This document shows, in pieces, positions 19,777-27,885 of a DNA stretch of 64,000 nucleotides. Source of the DNA: Neochlamydia sp. S13. GTDB lineage: Bacteria; Chlamydiota; Chlamydiia; Chlamydiales; Parachlamydiaceae. Numbering within the stretch: position 1 is the first letter of the stretch; the number at the start of each line of letters is the position of its first letter. Location of the stretch: assembly GCF_000648235.2 (NCBI RefSeq), contig NZ_AP017977.1:930001-994000 (forward strand), read 5' to 3'. The notes below the pieces were generated by a model. That model was not told the origin of the DNA, did not search any database, and worked only from the letters and a program-made list of their open reading frames with translations. Position numbers and translations under genes: made by a program.

Positions 19777-20469
19777 ATGCCAAGACGTGCTATTTTTTAT
19801 GACACTGAAACGACGGGTATTAAAGCTGATAGGGATCGTATTATCGAGATTGCAGCTTTTGATCCAGTAAATAATACTTCTTTTGAGAAGTTGATCAATC
19901 CAGGATGTCCTATTCCTGCTGAAGCTACTGCTGTACACAATATTACGGATGAGATGGTTGCCAAATGCGCCAGCTTTGCGCAGGTGGGACAAGAGTTTAT
20001 AGACTTTTGTGAAGGCGATGTGGTTCTGATTGCCCATAATAATGATGCTTTTGATCTTCATTTTCTTCGTCAAGAGTTTGGGCGTCATCAAATTCAAATG
20101 CCCTCATGGTCATTTCTAGATTCTTTAAAATGGGCAAGACGTTATCGTCCCGATCTTCCTAAACATACTTTACAATTCTTAAGAGAGATCTATCAAATAG
20201 AAGCAAACAAGGCCCACCGAGCCCTTGATGATGTTATTGTCTTGCATCAAGTCTTCTCTTTAATGACCGATGATTTAGATATGGAAACAATCTTTAAATT
20301 GATTAATAAACCTCGCGAACTTCACCATATGCCTTTCGGTAAGCATCAAGGGGTCCCCTTAAAAGATGTGCCGCGTGATTATATCAAATGGCTCGCTAGC
20401 TCAGGAGCTTTTGATAAGGCCGAAAATACAGAACTAAAAAATTGCTTTGAAAAGCTTGGCTACCTTTAA
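19777..20469 (+). CDS. DnaQ-family 3'-5' exonuclease with C-terminal DUF3820
   Basis: DEDD exonuclease: DTETTG at residues 8-13 supplies the first acidic pair, IAHNNDAFD near residue 86 the next, and HRALDD near 148 gives the His and final Asp of ExoIII. After about residue 185 there is a small domain with MPFGKHQGVPLKDVPRDYIK, typical of DUF3820. AAAGGA precedes the ATG. The likely role is proofreading or exonucleolytic DNA processing, as the epsilon subunit or a relative; the DUF3820 tail suggests a stand-alone enzyme. It ends 14 bases before the next gene. Confidence 0.88.
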   Translation: MPRRAIFYDTETTGIKADRDRIIEIAAFDPVNNTSFEKLINPGCPIPAEATAVHNITDEMVAKCASFAQVGQEFIDFCEGDVVLIAHNNDAFDLHFLRQEFGRHQIQMPSWSFLDSLKWARRYRPDLPKHTLQFLREIYQIEANKAHRALDDVIVLHQVFSLMTDDLDMETIFKLINKPRELHHMPFGKHQGVPLKDVPRDYIKWLASSGAFDKAENTELKNCFEKLGYL

Positions 20470-20483
20470 CCATTCGTGTATGC

Positions 20484-21305
20484 ATGAAGATTTGTATCAT
20501 AGGATGTGGCTATGTAGGAAGATCGGCAGCTATAAAATGGAAGAATGAGGGGCATGAGATTACTGTCACAACGCGTTGCTTAAAAAAGGCTTCAGAATTA
20601 AGACAGTGGACAGATCACGTGTATATTTTGGGCGAGGATTGGCAAAAGTTGTTAGAAAAACAAGATGTTGTTATTTTGGCTGTAGCTCCTGATAGCCCGG
20701 CAGATTATAGGCCAACTTATCTAGGTACAGCTGAGAAGCTAGCCAAGGCTCTTAAGAATACGCATGTCTCCCAGGTGATCTATACAGGTAGTTCTTCGGT
20801 TTACGGTGAGCAGGGAGGGTTATGGGTAGATGAAGAGACTAAACCCCACCCTACTCAAACGAATAGCAAAATTTTGTTGTCTACCGAAGAAATACTATTT
20901 CAAGCTGCTACTTCCTACCGCCAAATATGTGTATTCCGCTTAGGGGAGATTTATGGACCAGGACGTTCAATCGTAGAGCGCGTTAAGCGTATGCTAGGCA
21001 CTGTCTGCGCAGGCACAGGGGATAATTATACCAACCTTATCTATCTTGATGAGATTGTTTCTGCCATGGCTTATGCCCAGCAAAATAAGCTAGCAGGAAT
21101 CTATAACCTTTGTGATGATTTTCATATTCCTCGTAAAGAGCTGTATAAGAAGATTAGTAAATTCTATGGCTGGCCCGATGTACAATGGAATCCTTCATTG
21201 CAAAGTTCTTTCCAAGGGAATAAAAAAGTTTCTAATGAAAAAATAAAGACTGCAGGCTGGCAGATCAACAAGGAAAATAGCGGTTTGCGCAGCATTCTTT
21301 TTTAA
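20484..21305 (+). CDS. NAD(P)-dependent epimerase/reductase-like (extended SDR)
   Basis: A 273-residue Rossmann-fold protein. It opens with IIGCGYVGRSAA, the dinucleotide-binding loop, and has the SDR signature region YTGSSSVYGEQGG around residue 100, then a short substrate domain with YLDEIVSAMAYA. This resembles the YeeZ group of atypical SDRs. The substrate cannot be told from sequence. It directly follows the exonuclease gene and may be in its operon. Confidence 0.8.
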   Translation: MKICIIGCGYVGRSAAIKWKNEGHEITVTTRCLKKASELRQWTDHVYILGEDWQKLLEKQDVVILAVAPDSPADYRPTYLGTAEKLAKALKNTHVSQVIYTGSSSVYGEQGGLWVDEETKPHPTQTNSKILLSTEEILFQAATSYRQICVFRLGEIYGPGRSIVERVKRMLGTVCAGTGDNYTNLIYLDEIVSAMAYAQQNKLAGIYNLCDDFHIPRKELYKKISKFYGWPDVQWNPSLQSSFQGNKKVSNEKIKTAGWQINKENSGLRSILF

Positions 21306-21537
21306 GAGTACGTTTTTGAGCCATTCTTTACACGATTTCATCCTTTGTTTTGTAAACCTTCCCTTAAAATACCGGAAGCAGCTTCTAGAGGATCGGCTAT
21401 GTAGGCGTAGTTTTTTTAAAGAATAAAATTTAAGGCAAAGGCTTAAAAAACTTGAAACATATGTTTGATCCTTAAAAAGACTTCTTGCTTAATTAGATTT
21501 TTGCTATATTCTTATCCTTTAAACTAAGGAGAAAGAT

Positions 21538-23056
21538 ATGGGGAAATATGAGGAACTTAAAGTGCTGTCTGCCGAACAATTTAAAAGGGTGACGGGAGTA
21601 AAGCTTGAAACATTTGAAAGAATGGTCGAGGTTTTAGTAGAAGCACAAAACAGGAGATACAGAAGAGCAGGAAGAAAAGGTGGGCTAACTATCCAAAACA
21701 AGCTTTTGATGGCGTTGGAGTATTTAAGAGGGTATCGAACTTATTTTCATTTGGGTAGAAGTTATAGATTGAGCGAAAGTGGTTGTTATCGAGCATGTAG
21801 ATGGGTGGAAAACACATTAATTAAAAGTGGAGAATTTTCGCTTCCTGGAAAGAAAGCTCTTCTGGAAAAGGAGAGTGAATACGAAGTAGTGCTTATAGAT
21901 GCATCAGAATCATCTGTAGAGCGACCTAAGAGGAGAAGAGCTAAGGAAAAAAAAGATAAGGAATCGCAACGACAAGCAGAAGCATCTCTATTCAGGAAAA
22001 AAGAAAAGGCATACCCTAAAAAGTCAGGCGGTAGTCGATAAGAAGAGTAGGAAAGTTATTTGTACAGCCTTTAGCAATGGTAAAAAGCATGATTATAAGT
22101 TGTTTAAAGAAAGCAAGGTGCGCGTGTGCCACGAGCACATTGTAGATGTGCGTAACTATATGAAAGATGAGGGAAAATGGCTCCCTCGAAGTCGCTTTGC
22201 AGGAAGAGATTTCAAACCACCTTAAGCTGCTTTGGTCAAAAGCCAAGGTAGTGAGCGTTAAGGAAAAGGTATGATAAACATATCAGGTGAGGACTAAGGA
22301 GACGAACGAAAGTGAACTATTGACCCAAGTGTCGAAAGCTTGCTCAATGGCGTCAAAACTGGGGGTTGCGTATTCTTCCAAGATAAATTTAGGGGAAACC
22401 TGTTTACTGCCTAAATGGCGTCCGGCATAAAGATAGCGTGAACTTAGTCTAGGCTTTTATATAGAACGTGGGAACCTCATAGATGATGTTAAGAGAAAAC
22501 CATATAAGTGAAGAACACAAAGTGGGAAATATCGAAGCATGTATGAGGGGCAGATCAACTCGTAGTAGTGAGGAAGTCTTTGTAATGAAGAGGGAGCGAA
22601 GGGGTTGGAATTGTTCAATTCAACTCAATAAGTCAAGTAGAAATACGAGGAACTTATGGGGGTGGAGAAAAGGCTGGAAAGCTTGAAGAACAATAGGAGC
22701 CGTATGAAGCGAGAGTTTCACGTACGTGTCTGTGGGAGCCTAAGGGGGAAGTCCCCTTGGGCGACCCGATTGGACTGATAGCCGCTGCGCGATAAGCGAT
22801 AGTGGATATACAGGTATAAAAAAACTTCAAAGAAACTCCAGGCTACCAAAAAAATCTAGAAAGAGAAAACCGTTAACTCAGGAAGAAAAAAAGCAAAACC
22901 GAGCAATATCTTCGGAAAGAGTGGTAAACGAAAATGTGATTGGGAGTTTGAAAAGATTTAAAATCATAAGCGATAGATACAGAAATCGAAGAAGAAGGCT
23001 TGGCTTGCGCTTTAATCTTATGGCGATGGATCTACAACTATGAAATTGAAATTTAA
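21538..23056 (+). pseudogene. IS5-family transposase, frameshifted and intron-split
   Basis: The first frame (21538-22041) gives an N-terminal HTH region and DDE start (VVLIDASESSV). At the A6 run 21997-22002 one extra A shifts the frame: the +1 frame continues as KKRHTLKSQAVVDKKSRKV. The gene is then interrupted at 22148 by the group II intron. Beyond 22770 the reading frame resumes in register with DSGYTGIKKLQ, the ERVVNENVIGSLKRFK helix and NRRRRLGLRFNL. A last single-base shift near 23030 separates this from the expected C-terminus IYNYEIEI ending at 23056. The best explanation is a decayed transposase with three lesions. Confidence 0.85.
22148..22770 (+). ncRNA. ORF-less group II intron
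   Basis: Begins GTGCG, the conserved 5' end, and ends CGACCCGAT. Domain V lies at 22697-22730 (34 bases): it has a GAGA tetraloop and GAGCCGTA at the base. Domain VI follows at about 22734-22767 (GCCTAAGGGG paired with CCCCTTGGGC) with a candidate branch-point A at 22764. Removing exactly 22148-22770 rejoins the transposase in frame. No reverse-transcriptase/maturase frame is present; the 67-codon frame inside has no such motifs. In domain V the 3' strand reads GTGTC where GGTTC would pair, so two pairs at the catalytic triad look broken and splicing may be impaired. Intron class is not assigned. Confidence 0.87.
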
Positions 23057-23320
23057 TTACTCAAGAAGTCTAAAGTAAACCTTCAATTCTTTAAGGTAAT
23101 TAAGAATTATAGAAGACCTAGCCTACTTAGCACTCCAATAGCCTTAAAAGCTTAGAACATCCACGGGGCAGTAAGTTTTTCTTAATAATTGCGGAGGCCA
23201 CATCTATTTCTGAGGACATTCAATTGGCTATTTAAGCGATAAATGAACAGAGAGGAAAAAGAGCCAATCAAAAGTAACTAGGCGTTTTTAAAGCTGAAAA
23301 TAAAAGTATTAATAATACTA

Positions 23321-25249
23321 TTAATCAATAATATCGGCGTCTACCATTTTTTGAATAAGTTCTTTAACTTCTTTTTCTGTATACGTACCATTCATACATT
23401 TTTGTCCTACTATTTTCATCTCTACTAATAAAGCTTGTTCGAAGTTGTGGACGTTGTAATAGCTGTTGAACTTATTATCTTTGAAAACCTTTTGATACTT
23501 AGGCCCCTCAGGCTTGTTCCAAGCTTTATTTATTATTATTTCGTGATCTTTAGCATATTGCCTTGCTTGCAAATCTTCAAAGATTTCAACAAGTTTTTCA
23601 ATATTTTTTTCCTTAGTGATATGCGGGTCAATTTTCATTATTTCTGCTAGAGGTTCTTTCTCTAGGCAGGCGCTTTGAGATTCCGCGGCTACCCATTTAT
23701 CGCACAGATATGTATAGCGAGCTTCTAAGCAATAATTATAGGATGAAAATGCTTGGTTGAAGAATTCCTTTAAACGAGCATTAGCCTTGGCTTTTTGATA
23801 AGTGTTAAAGAATAATTTAGCCGAAGTTTTAATTAAAAATTTTATTGTATCTTTAGCCTGTTCGGTATGTAGGTAGACGCCTGTTAGATCGTATATATAG
23901 GTTGCAGAATCATAAGAGGAATGTTTAAGATAATAATCCCAAAGTTGAGAGCGATTGGAGTAAATCTTGAAGAAGCCATGAATGGTTTGTTTGATATGAT
24001 GATAAGTTCTTAGGTTGCTAGCATAATGAAGAAGTTCGAGATCTTTCAGCATTTCTTGATAAACAGTATTTAGCTTATTTGTTTCTATGATCTTTTCCTG
24101 CAGAGGGATAGTAGTTGCTGTAGTTTTATTATCAGCAAGTATAGGTAAAAATTTAAGAGGTCTAACAATTGGATTGAAGAGGTTAATACGATTAAAATTA
24201 GGCCTGTTTAGAAGAGGTTTAAGAGGAATATTAGGATTTACTTGCCCCTCCCAAATATTTAGTAGTCCGGCTAAATATTTTTCCAATTTTATCATTTTTT
24301 CCTGAGTCATTTTCTTTTTTACATTATTCTTTCTGTACTTTTTGCCTATAAACTGTTCTTCCCTTAAATAATCGTTAAATTTTGCTCGGGTAGCAAAGTC
24401 AGCGTAAAAATTATTTTCTTTACGATTACTTTTGGTATGCCTTTCCACTTCTTTAATAAACTTTTCAAATGTTTTCCATATAAGTTCCTCTTTTCCCCTT
24501 AATTTTTTTTCTTTCTTAACTTTAAAAGCATGAAGGCGGTTTAATTTCGTTTGAAAATTTTTATCTTTTTTGTTAAATGCTTTTTTAAAAAAAAGATCAG
24601 TTATTCCCCTTTGGTGAGCATAACAATATTTTTTATAAAGGATCTGGGGAGCCTTTGAGATAGCTTCAATTGTTTTTGCATGGAGAGGTTGTTTATCAAG
24701 CTTAAGGCCCGTCTTATCATAAATCAAACGGCGTAGTGCTTGAGGGGATTCACCTTGCAAAAATGCCTTATTAATATGGGAAGAATAGGCAGATAGTAAG
24801 CAAAAAGATTCAATGCTTTTTAAAATTTTATGAGCTTGCAATTCATCTTCATTAGCATCTAATTCAGCTTTTATATGGATAAATTTTTCTAGCAAATTGG
24901 GTTCAATTTTCATATAGGTAGAGAAAGTGTCTTCCAGTTTGTTTTCTAATCTACTAAGACTTATTCTAAGATGGCACAGATTAGCAATCTTTTTTAAAAG
25001 GATAAGAAACACCCTGCATAAGGGATGCATAGTATCACAAGGCTTAGTAGGAAGAGCATCTAAACGTTTTAGTAAATATTTAAGCTGATGGCTTTGTTGA
25101 AGGGTAAGTGTGCTTTTCGTAGGGTTTTGCAAGGTAGTACAACATATCCAAAGTAGCTTACGTTCCTGCTGGGTTAAGCTTTTTTTTTGGTTATGATCAC
25201 AATAGTTTCTTGCTTTATAAACAGCTCTGTAGGCTTCATTAATTTTCAT
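23321..25249 (-). CDS. Unknown 642-residue helical protein with internal duplication
   Basis: A Lys-rich, predicted all-helical protein with no signal peptide, membrane segment or known motif. AAAAGGGG precedes the ATG. Two segments resemble each other: one centred on IYDKTGLKLDKQPLHAKTIE (about residue 173) and one on IYDLTGVYLHTEQAKDTIKF (about 447). Each is preceded by a helical stretch (about 125-170 and 395-445) and followed by an LYKKYC / LFFNTY segment and an FFKKAF / FFNQAF segment. This suggests duplication of a domain of about 120 residues. It sits between an IS and a dead Fic gene in a gene-poor area, consistent with an accessory or effector-type role, which is inference. Confidence 0.75.
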   Translation of the reverse strand: MKINEAYRAVYKARNYCDHNQKKSLTQQERKLLWICCTTLQNPTKSTLTLQQSHQLKYLLKRLDALPTKPCDTMHPLCRVFLILLKKIANLCHLRISLSRLENKLEDTFSTYMKIEPNLLEKFIHIKAELDANEDELQAHKILKSIESFCLLSAYSSHINKAFLQGESPQALRRLIYDKTGLKLDKQPLHAKTIEAISKAPQILYKKYCYAHQRGITDLFFKKAFNKKDKNFQTKLNRLHAFKVKKEKKLRGKEELIWKTFEKFIKEVERHTKSNRKENNFYADFATRAKFNDYLREEQFIGKKYRKNNVKKKMTQEKMIKLEKYLAGLLNIWEGQVNPNIPLKPLLNRPNFNRINLFNPIVRPLKFLPILADNKTTATTIPLQEKIIETNKLNTVYQEMLKDLELLHYASNLRTYHHIKQTIHGFFKIYSNRSQLWDYYLKHSSYDSATYIYDLTGVYLHTEQAKDTIKFLIKTSAKLFFNTYQKAKANARLKEFFNQAFSSYNYCLEARYTYLCDKWVAAESQSACLEKEPLAEIMKIDPHITKEKNIEKLVEIFEDLQARQYAKDHEIIINKAWNKPEGPKYQKVFKDNKFNSYYNVHNFEQALLVEMKIVGQKCMNGTYTEKEVKELIQKMVDADIID

Positions 25250-26013
25250 TGTTTACCCCTTTTTTAATAATAGTTATTATCCTAATTTAAATAAATATTA
25301 ATAAATTGTTAAGAAAACATTTCTATAACCTTATGAATTGCAAAATCTTTACCCCCTTAACTCTTTGCTCCTATCTCTGCGCTAACCAGTTATTTCCAGT
25401 AAAAGTATTTATCACTTTAAGAAAATCTTTTTAAAGATTTATAGAATTTATCAAAAATTTAGGATTTTAAGGGGGTCAATCGATAAAAAGCCATACAGAA
25501 ATGCAATAAAAAACAAAATAAGCTCGAAAAAGTCTGCGTACGAAAATTTTATCACAAAGCACCCTTTTGTCCATGCTAAATTAGGCTATCTAATAAATTT
25601 AAATTTGATCAAGTGAAGTTCCAAATTTTAAGAGCTTAATTAAAAATGTACCTTTTTGAACTTAGCTTAAGTCATTTAAAAGCAAGGTAAATAGGAGTGT
25701 CCGATAAATGGAGTAGAAGGGTGGTTAATCTAAAAAAATCTAGAGTCTAACGAGGTTTATAAGGGTATTTGATGAACGAGGTAAAGAGAAATTCTATTAT
25801 AAAAAATCCTTTTTTTTAAATAGTGCAAATGGTGCCCTTTTTTGCTTTCCCTTATATTTGCTCAAGCTGTTTGCTGTCTCCATCAAAAAGTTATGCTACC
25901 GAACAAACGTCAAGATGGCCGTATTTAAATTAATACGGCCATCTTTCTTGAAAAATGGCCGTATTTGATGTAATATTCCTCTAAGTTAAGAACGCAGGGC
26001 AAAGTTAAGTCTA
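25250..26013. other. Long intergenic region upstream of the Fic remnant
   Basis: About 760 very AT-rich bases. The only clear structure is the palindrome cluster from 25912 onward, described separately. I see no gene or RNA in the rest. Confidence 0.5.
25912..25970. promoter_or_regulatory. Perfect palindrome plus third half-site (putative operator)
   Basis: AAGATGGCCGTATT (25912-25925) and its exact complement (25932-25945) form a 14-base inverted repeat with a 6-base spacer. A further direct half-site, ATGGCCGTATTT, starts at 25955. GGCCGTATT occurs a fourth time at 26040-26048, inside the first codons of the Fic remnant. Four copies within 140 bases upstream of and inside a gene with an N-terminal winged helix suggest an autoregulatory operator. 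The palindrome could also act as a hairpin terminator. Confidence 0.65.
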
Positions 26014-26860
26014 ATGAAAAGCACTAAAGATAAAAAGCTGGCCGTATTCCAGCAGTTAAGCCAGGAGGTAGAGCCTATTAGCCTACCTATTTTGCTTGAG
26101 AAATTAGGCAGCGGCTATTCGGAGCGAAGTGTGCGAAGATGGCTGGCGGAGATGATAAGTGAAGGGCTTCTGGAACGACTTGGGCAAAAACGAGGAACAA
26201 AATACTATGCTATACAGCTTGCTAAGCGAGAAATGAGCAAAACAAGTAATTGTTTTGGAACAGCAAGCACAAAAGCCATTCAACAAGTGAGACGTCCTCT
26301 TTATGAACGTATGCCCCTTGCCTACAATGATCACTGGTTTGATACTTATCAGCCAAATATTACTTTTTACCTTTTTACAAGGATTTTCTGATGTAAATAA
26401 ACGCACGGCGCGACTTAGCGCAAATATTCCGTTAATCAAAAGTAATCTTGTCCCCTTATCCTTTAATGATGTAGAAAGAGAGGATTATACCTCCGCGGTA
26501 ATTGCGATCTACGAACTACAAGATATTCGTCCGCTCCTTGATTTATATATGTTCTCTTATATGCGAACGTGCTCCATGTATGATTCAACGGTAAAAGCCC
26601 TGGGATTTGATGAAATACGAGTACGTTATCGGCAGCAACGACGTGCCCTTATCCGCGATATTGTCCTTAATCAGCTCACAGAGAAAGGCTTGCAAAAATA
26701 CATTTTTTCCCAAACTTTAAAATTGCCCAATAAAGAAGAGCAAGCTTTTTTTATAGAGGACGTGATGGAAGATCTTAAAGAAATAGACCAAAGCCGACTT
26801 GCAGGACTTGGAATTACACCAGAGCAGCTAAAGGCTTGGCTAAACTTAGCTAAATCTTGA
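26014..26860 (+). pseudogene. Fic-family protein with winged-helix N-terminus, core deleted
   Basis: The first frame (26014-26391) gives a winged-helix region (residues 1-70, SERSVRRWLAEMISEGLLER) followed by PLAYNDHWFDTYQPN and ITFYL, typical of large Fic-domain proteins. The second frame, from near 26371, resumes at LQGFSDVNKRTARLSANIPL, the C-terminal half of the Fic motif, and runs to 26860. The approximately 170 residues normally between these parts, including most of the Fic helices, are missing and the halves are in different frames. I infer one internal deletion. In intact relatives the enzyme would transfer AMP or a similar group to protein hydroxyls; this copy cannot. Confidence 0.8.
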
Positions 26861-27168
26861 AAGGGTGCGAATGCTGTAAAGATAAGAGCCCATCTCTTCA
26901 CCATGAATATAAACCTTATTAAGTGCTAGCCTAGCTTTGGAAGATCTCTTTAGTGCTAACCATGCTGATATATATAGCCTTCATAAGAAAAAGCCCCTTT
27001 TTTTATAAAGATTATTCTCTTTAAAAAAAAGTTCACTCTTTGGAGCAAGAAAGAATAAAGCGTTAGCTTAAAGGAGCCTACTAAGTGAAGCTGAGGTTAT
27101 AAAACACAAGGTGCCTTATTTAGTTTAAAGCCCCATCTTCTCGTTAAAATTTTTTAATTTACTGCGAT
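26861..27168. other. Intergenic between Fic remnant and queC
   Basis: About 310 bases between convergent genes. Only AT-rich sequence with runs of T and A is visible; no gene. Confidence 0.45.
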
Positions 27169-27885
27169 TTAAGGCTCCACATTCAATAAGACGCCTGGAT
27201 TAGCCTCTTTAAACTCTTGCAGGCCTTTATTACGGAGCCTACAAGCAGGGCATTGTTGGCAGCCTGCTTGGGAAATCCCTTCATAGCAGGTAATAGTTGT
27301 ATTTAAGAGGTATTCAAGGATACCTAATCGATGAGCTATTTCCAACGTTTCCTTTTTAGTCAGTGAGACTAAAGGGGTTAAAATTTTAAAGTGTGGATTG
27401 GCTAGATCTATACGCAAAATTTTCTGCTTAAGGTCAAAATATTCTCGAGAACAATCTCGATATCCTGAATAGTTACCTTCCACGCCAATCACCCCTAAAT
27501 AGATAAAGGAAGCTCCAAGATAATCCGCATAAATGGCTCCTAGGCGAGCCATTAATCCATTTCGGCCTACTACTAACGTATTGGGAGTAGTAGGTGGATC
27601 TTTCTCGATGGCTACCGCTGGGTTAATTAGTGCATTGGTGGTAACTTGACTTAAGCAGCTTAAGTTAAGCGTGGCATGCGCTACATTCCAATCTTTGCAA
27701 ATTTTTTCTGCTTGTATAATTTCAGAAGCATGCCGCTGGCCATAGTAAAAAGATAGGCTAGTGACTGCATCTTTTCCAAGCTCTTGCATAGCAAGCGCTA
27801 AACAGATAGAAGAATCCATACCACCTGAATGAATAACAACTGCTTTCTTTTTTCTCATTTCCTCCTTAGGATGTTTGGTTGGCAT
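27169..27885 (-). CDS. queC: 7-cyano-7-deazaguanine synthase
   Basis: Makes preQ0 for queuosine in tRNA. An ATP pyrophosphatase P-loop, SGGMDSS, lies at about residues 20-26. The C-terminus carries the four zinc cysteines at about 200, 209, 212 and 215 (CYEG, GCQQCPAC). The length of 238 residues is normal. The start overlaps the end of the upstream exporter gene by about 20 bases, so translation is probably coupled. A second ATG just after AAGGAGG inside the frame would give a product nine residues shorter; I cannot decide between them. No other queuosine genes are in the window. Confidence 0.93.
   Translation of the reverse strand: MPTKHPKEEMRKKKAVVIHSGGMDSSICLALAMQELGKDAVTSLSFYYGQRHASEIIQAEKICKDWNVAHATLNLSCLSQVTTNALINPAVAIEKDPPTTPNTLVVGRNGLMARLGAIYADYLGASFIYLGVIGVEGNYSGYRDCSREYFDLKQKILRIDLANPHFKILTPLVSLTKKETLEIAHRLGILEYLLNTTITCYEGISQAGCQQCPACRLRNKGLQEFKEANPGVLLNVEP

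Larger units (their letters stand above)
21478..23071 (+). mobile_element. IS5-type insertion sequence, split by a group II intron
   Basis: Bounded by inverted repeats beginning AGACTTCTTG at 21478-21499 and its imperfect complement at 23050-23071. Total 1594 bases; without the 623-base intron it is about 970 bases, a normal IS5-group size. AAA flanks both ends and could be a 3-base target duplication. The transposase has two frameshifts besides the intron, so the element is probably dead. Confidence 0.85.

Noticed and set aside
22483-22686. 67-codon frame inside the group II intron as a maturase remnant
   Set aside because: It contains no reverse-transcriptase or maturase motifs; it overlaps intron structure, so I treat it as chance.
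25912-25945. The palindrome as a simple terminator
   Set aside because: No gene ends nearby on either strand with a matching U-tract, and additional half-sites argue for a binding site; not fully excluded.
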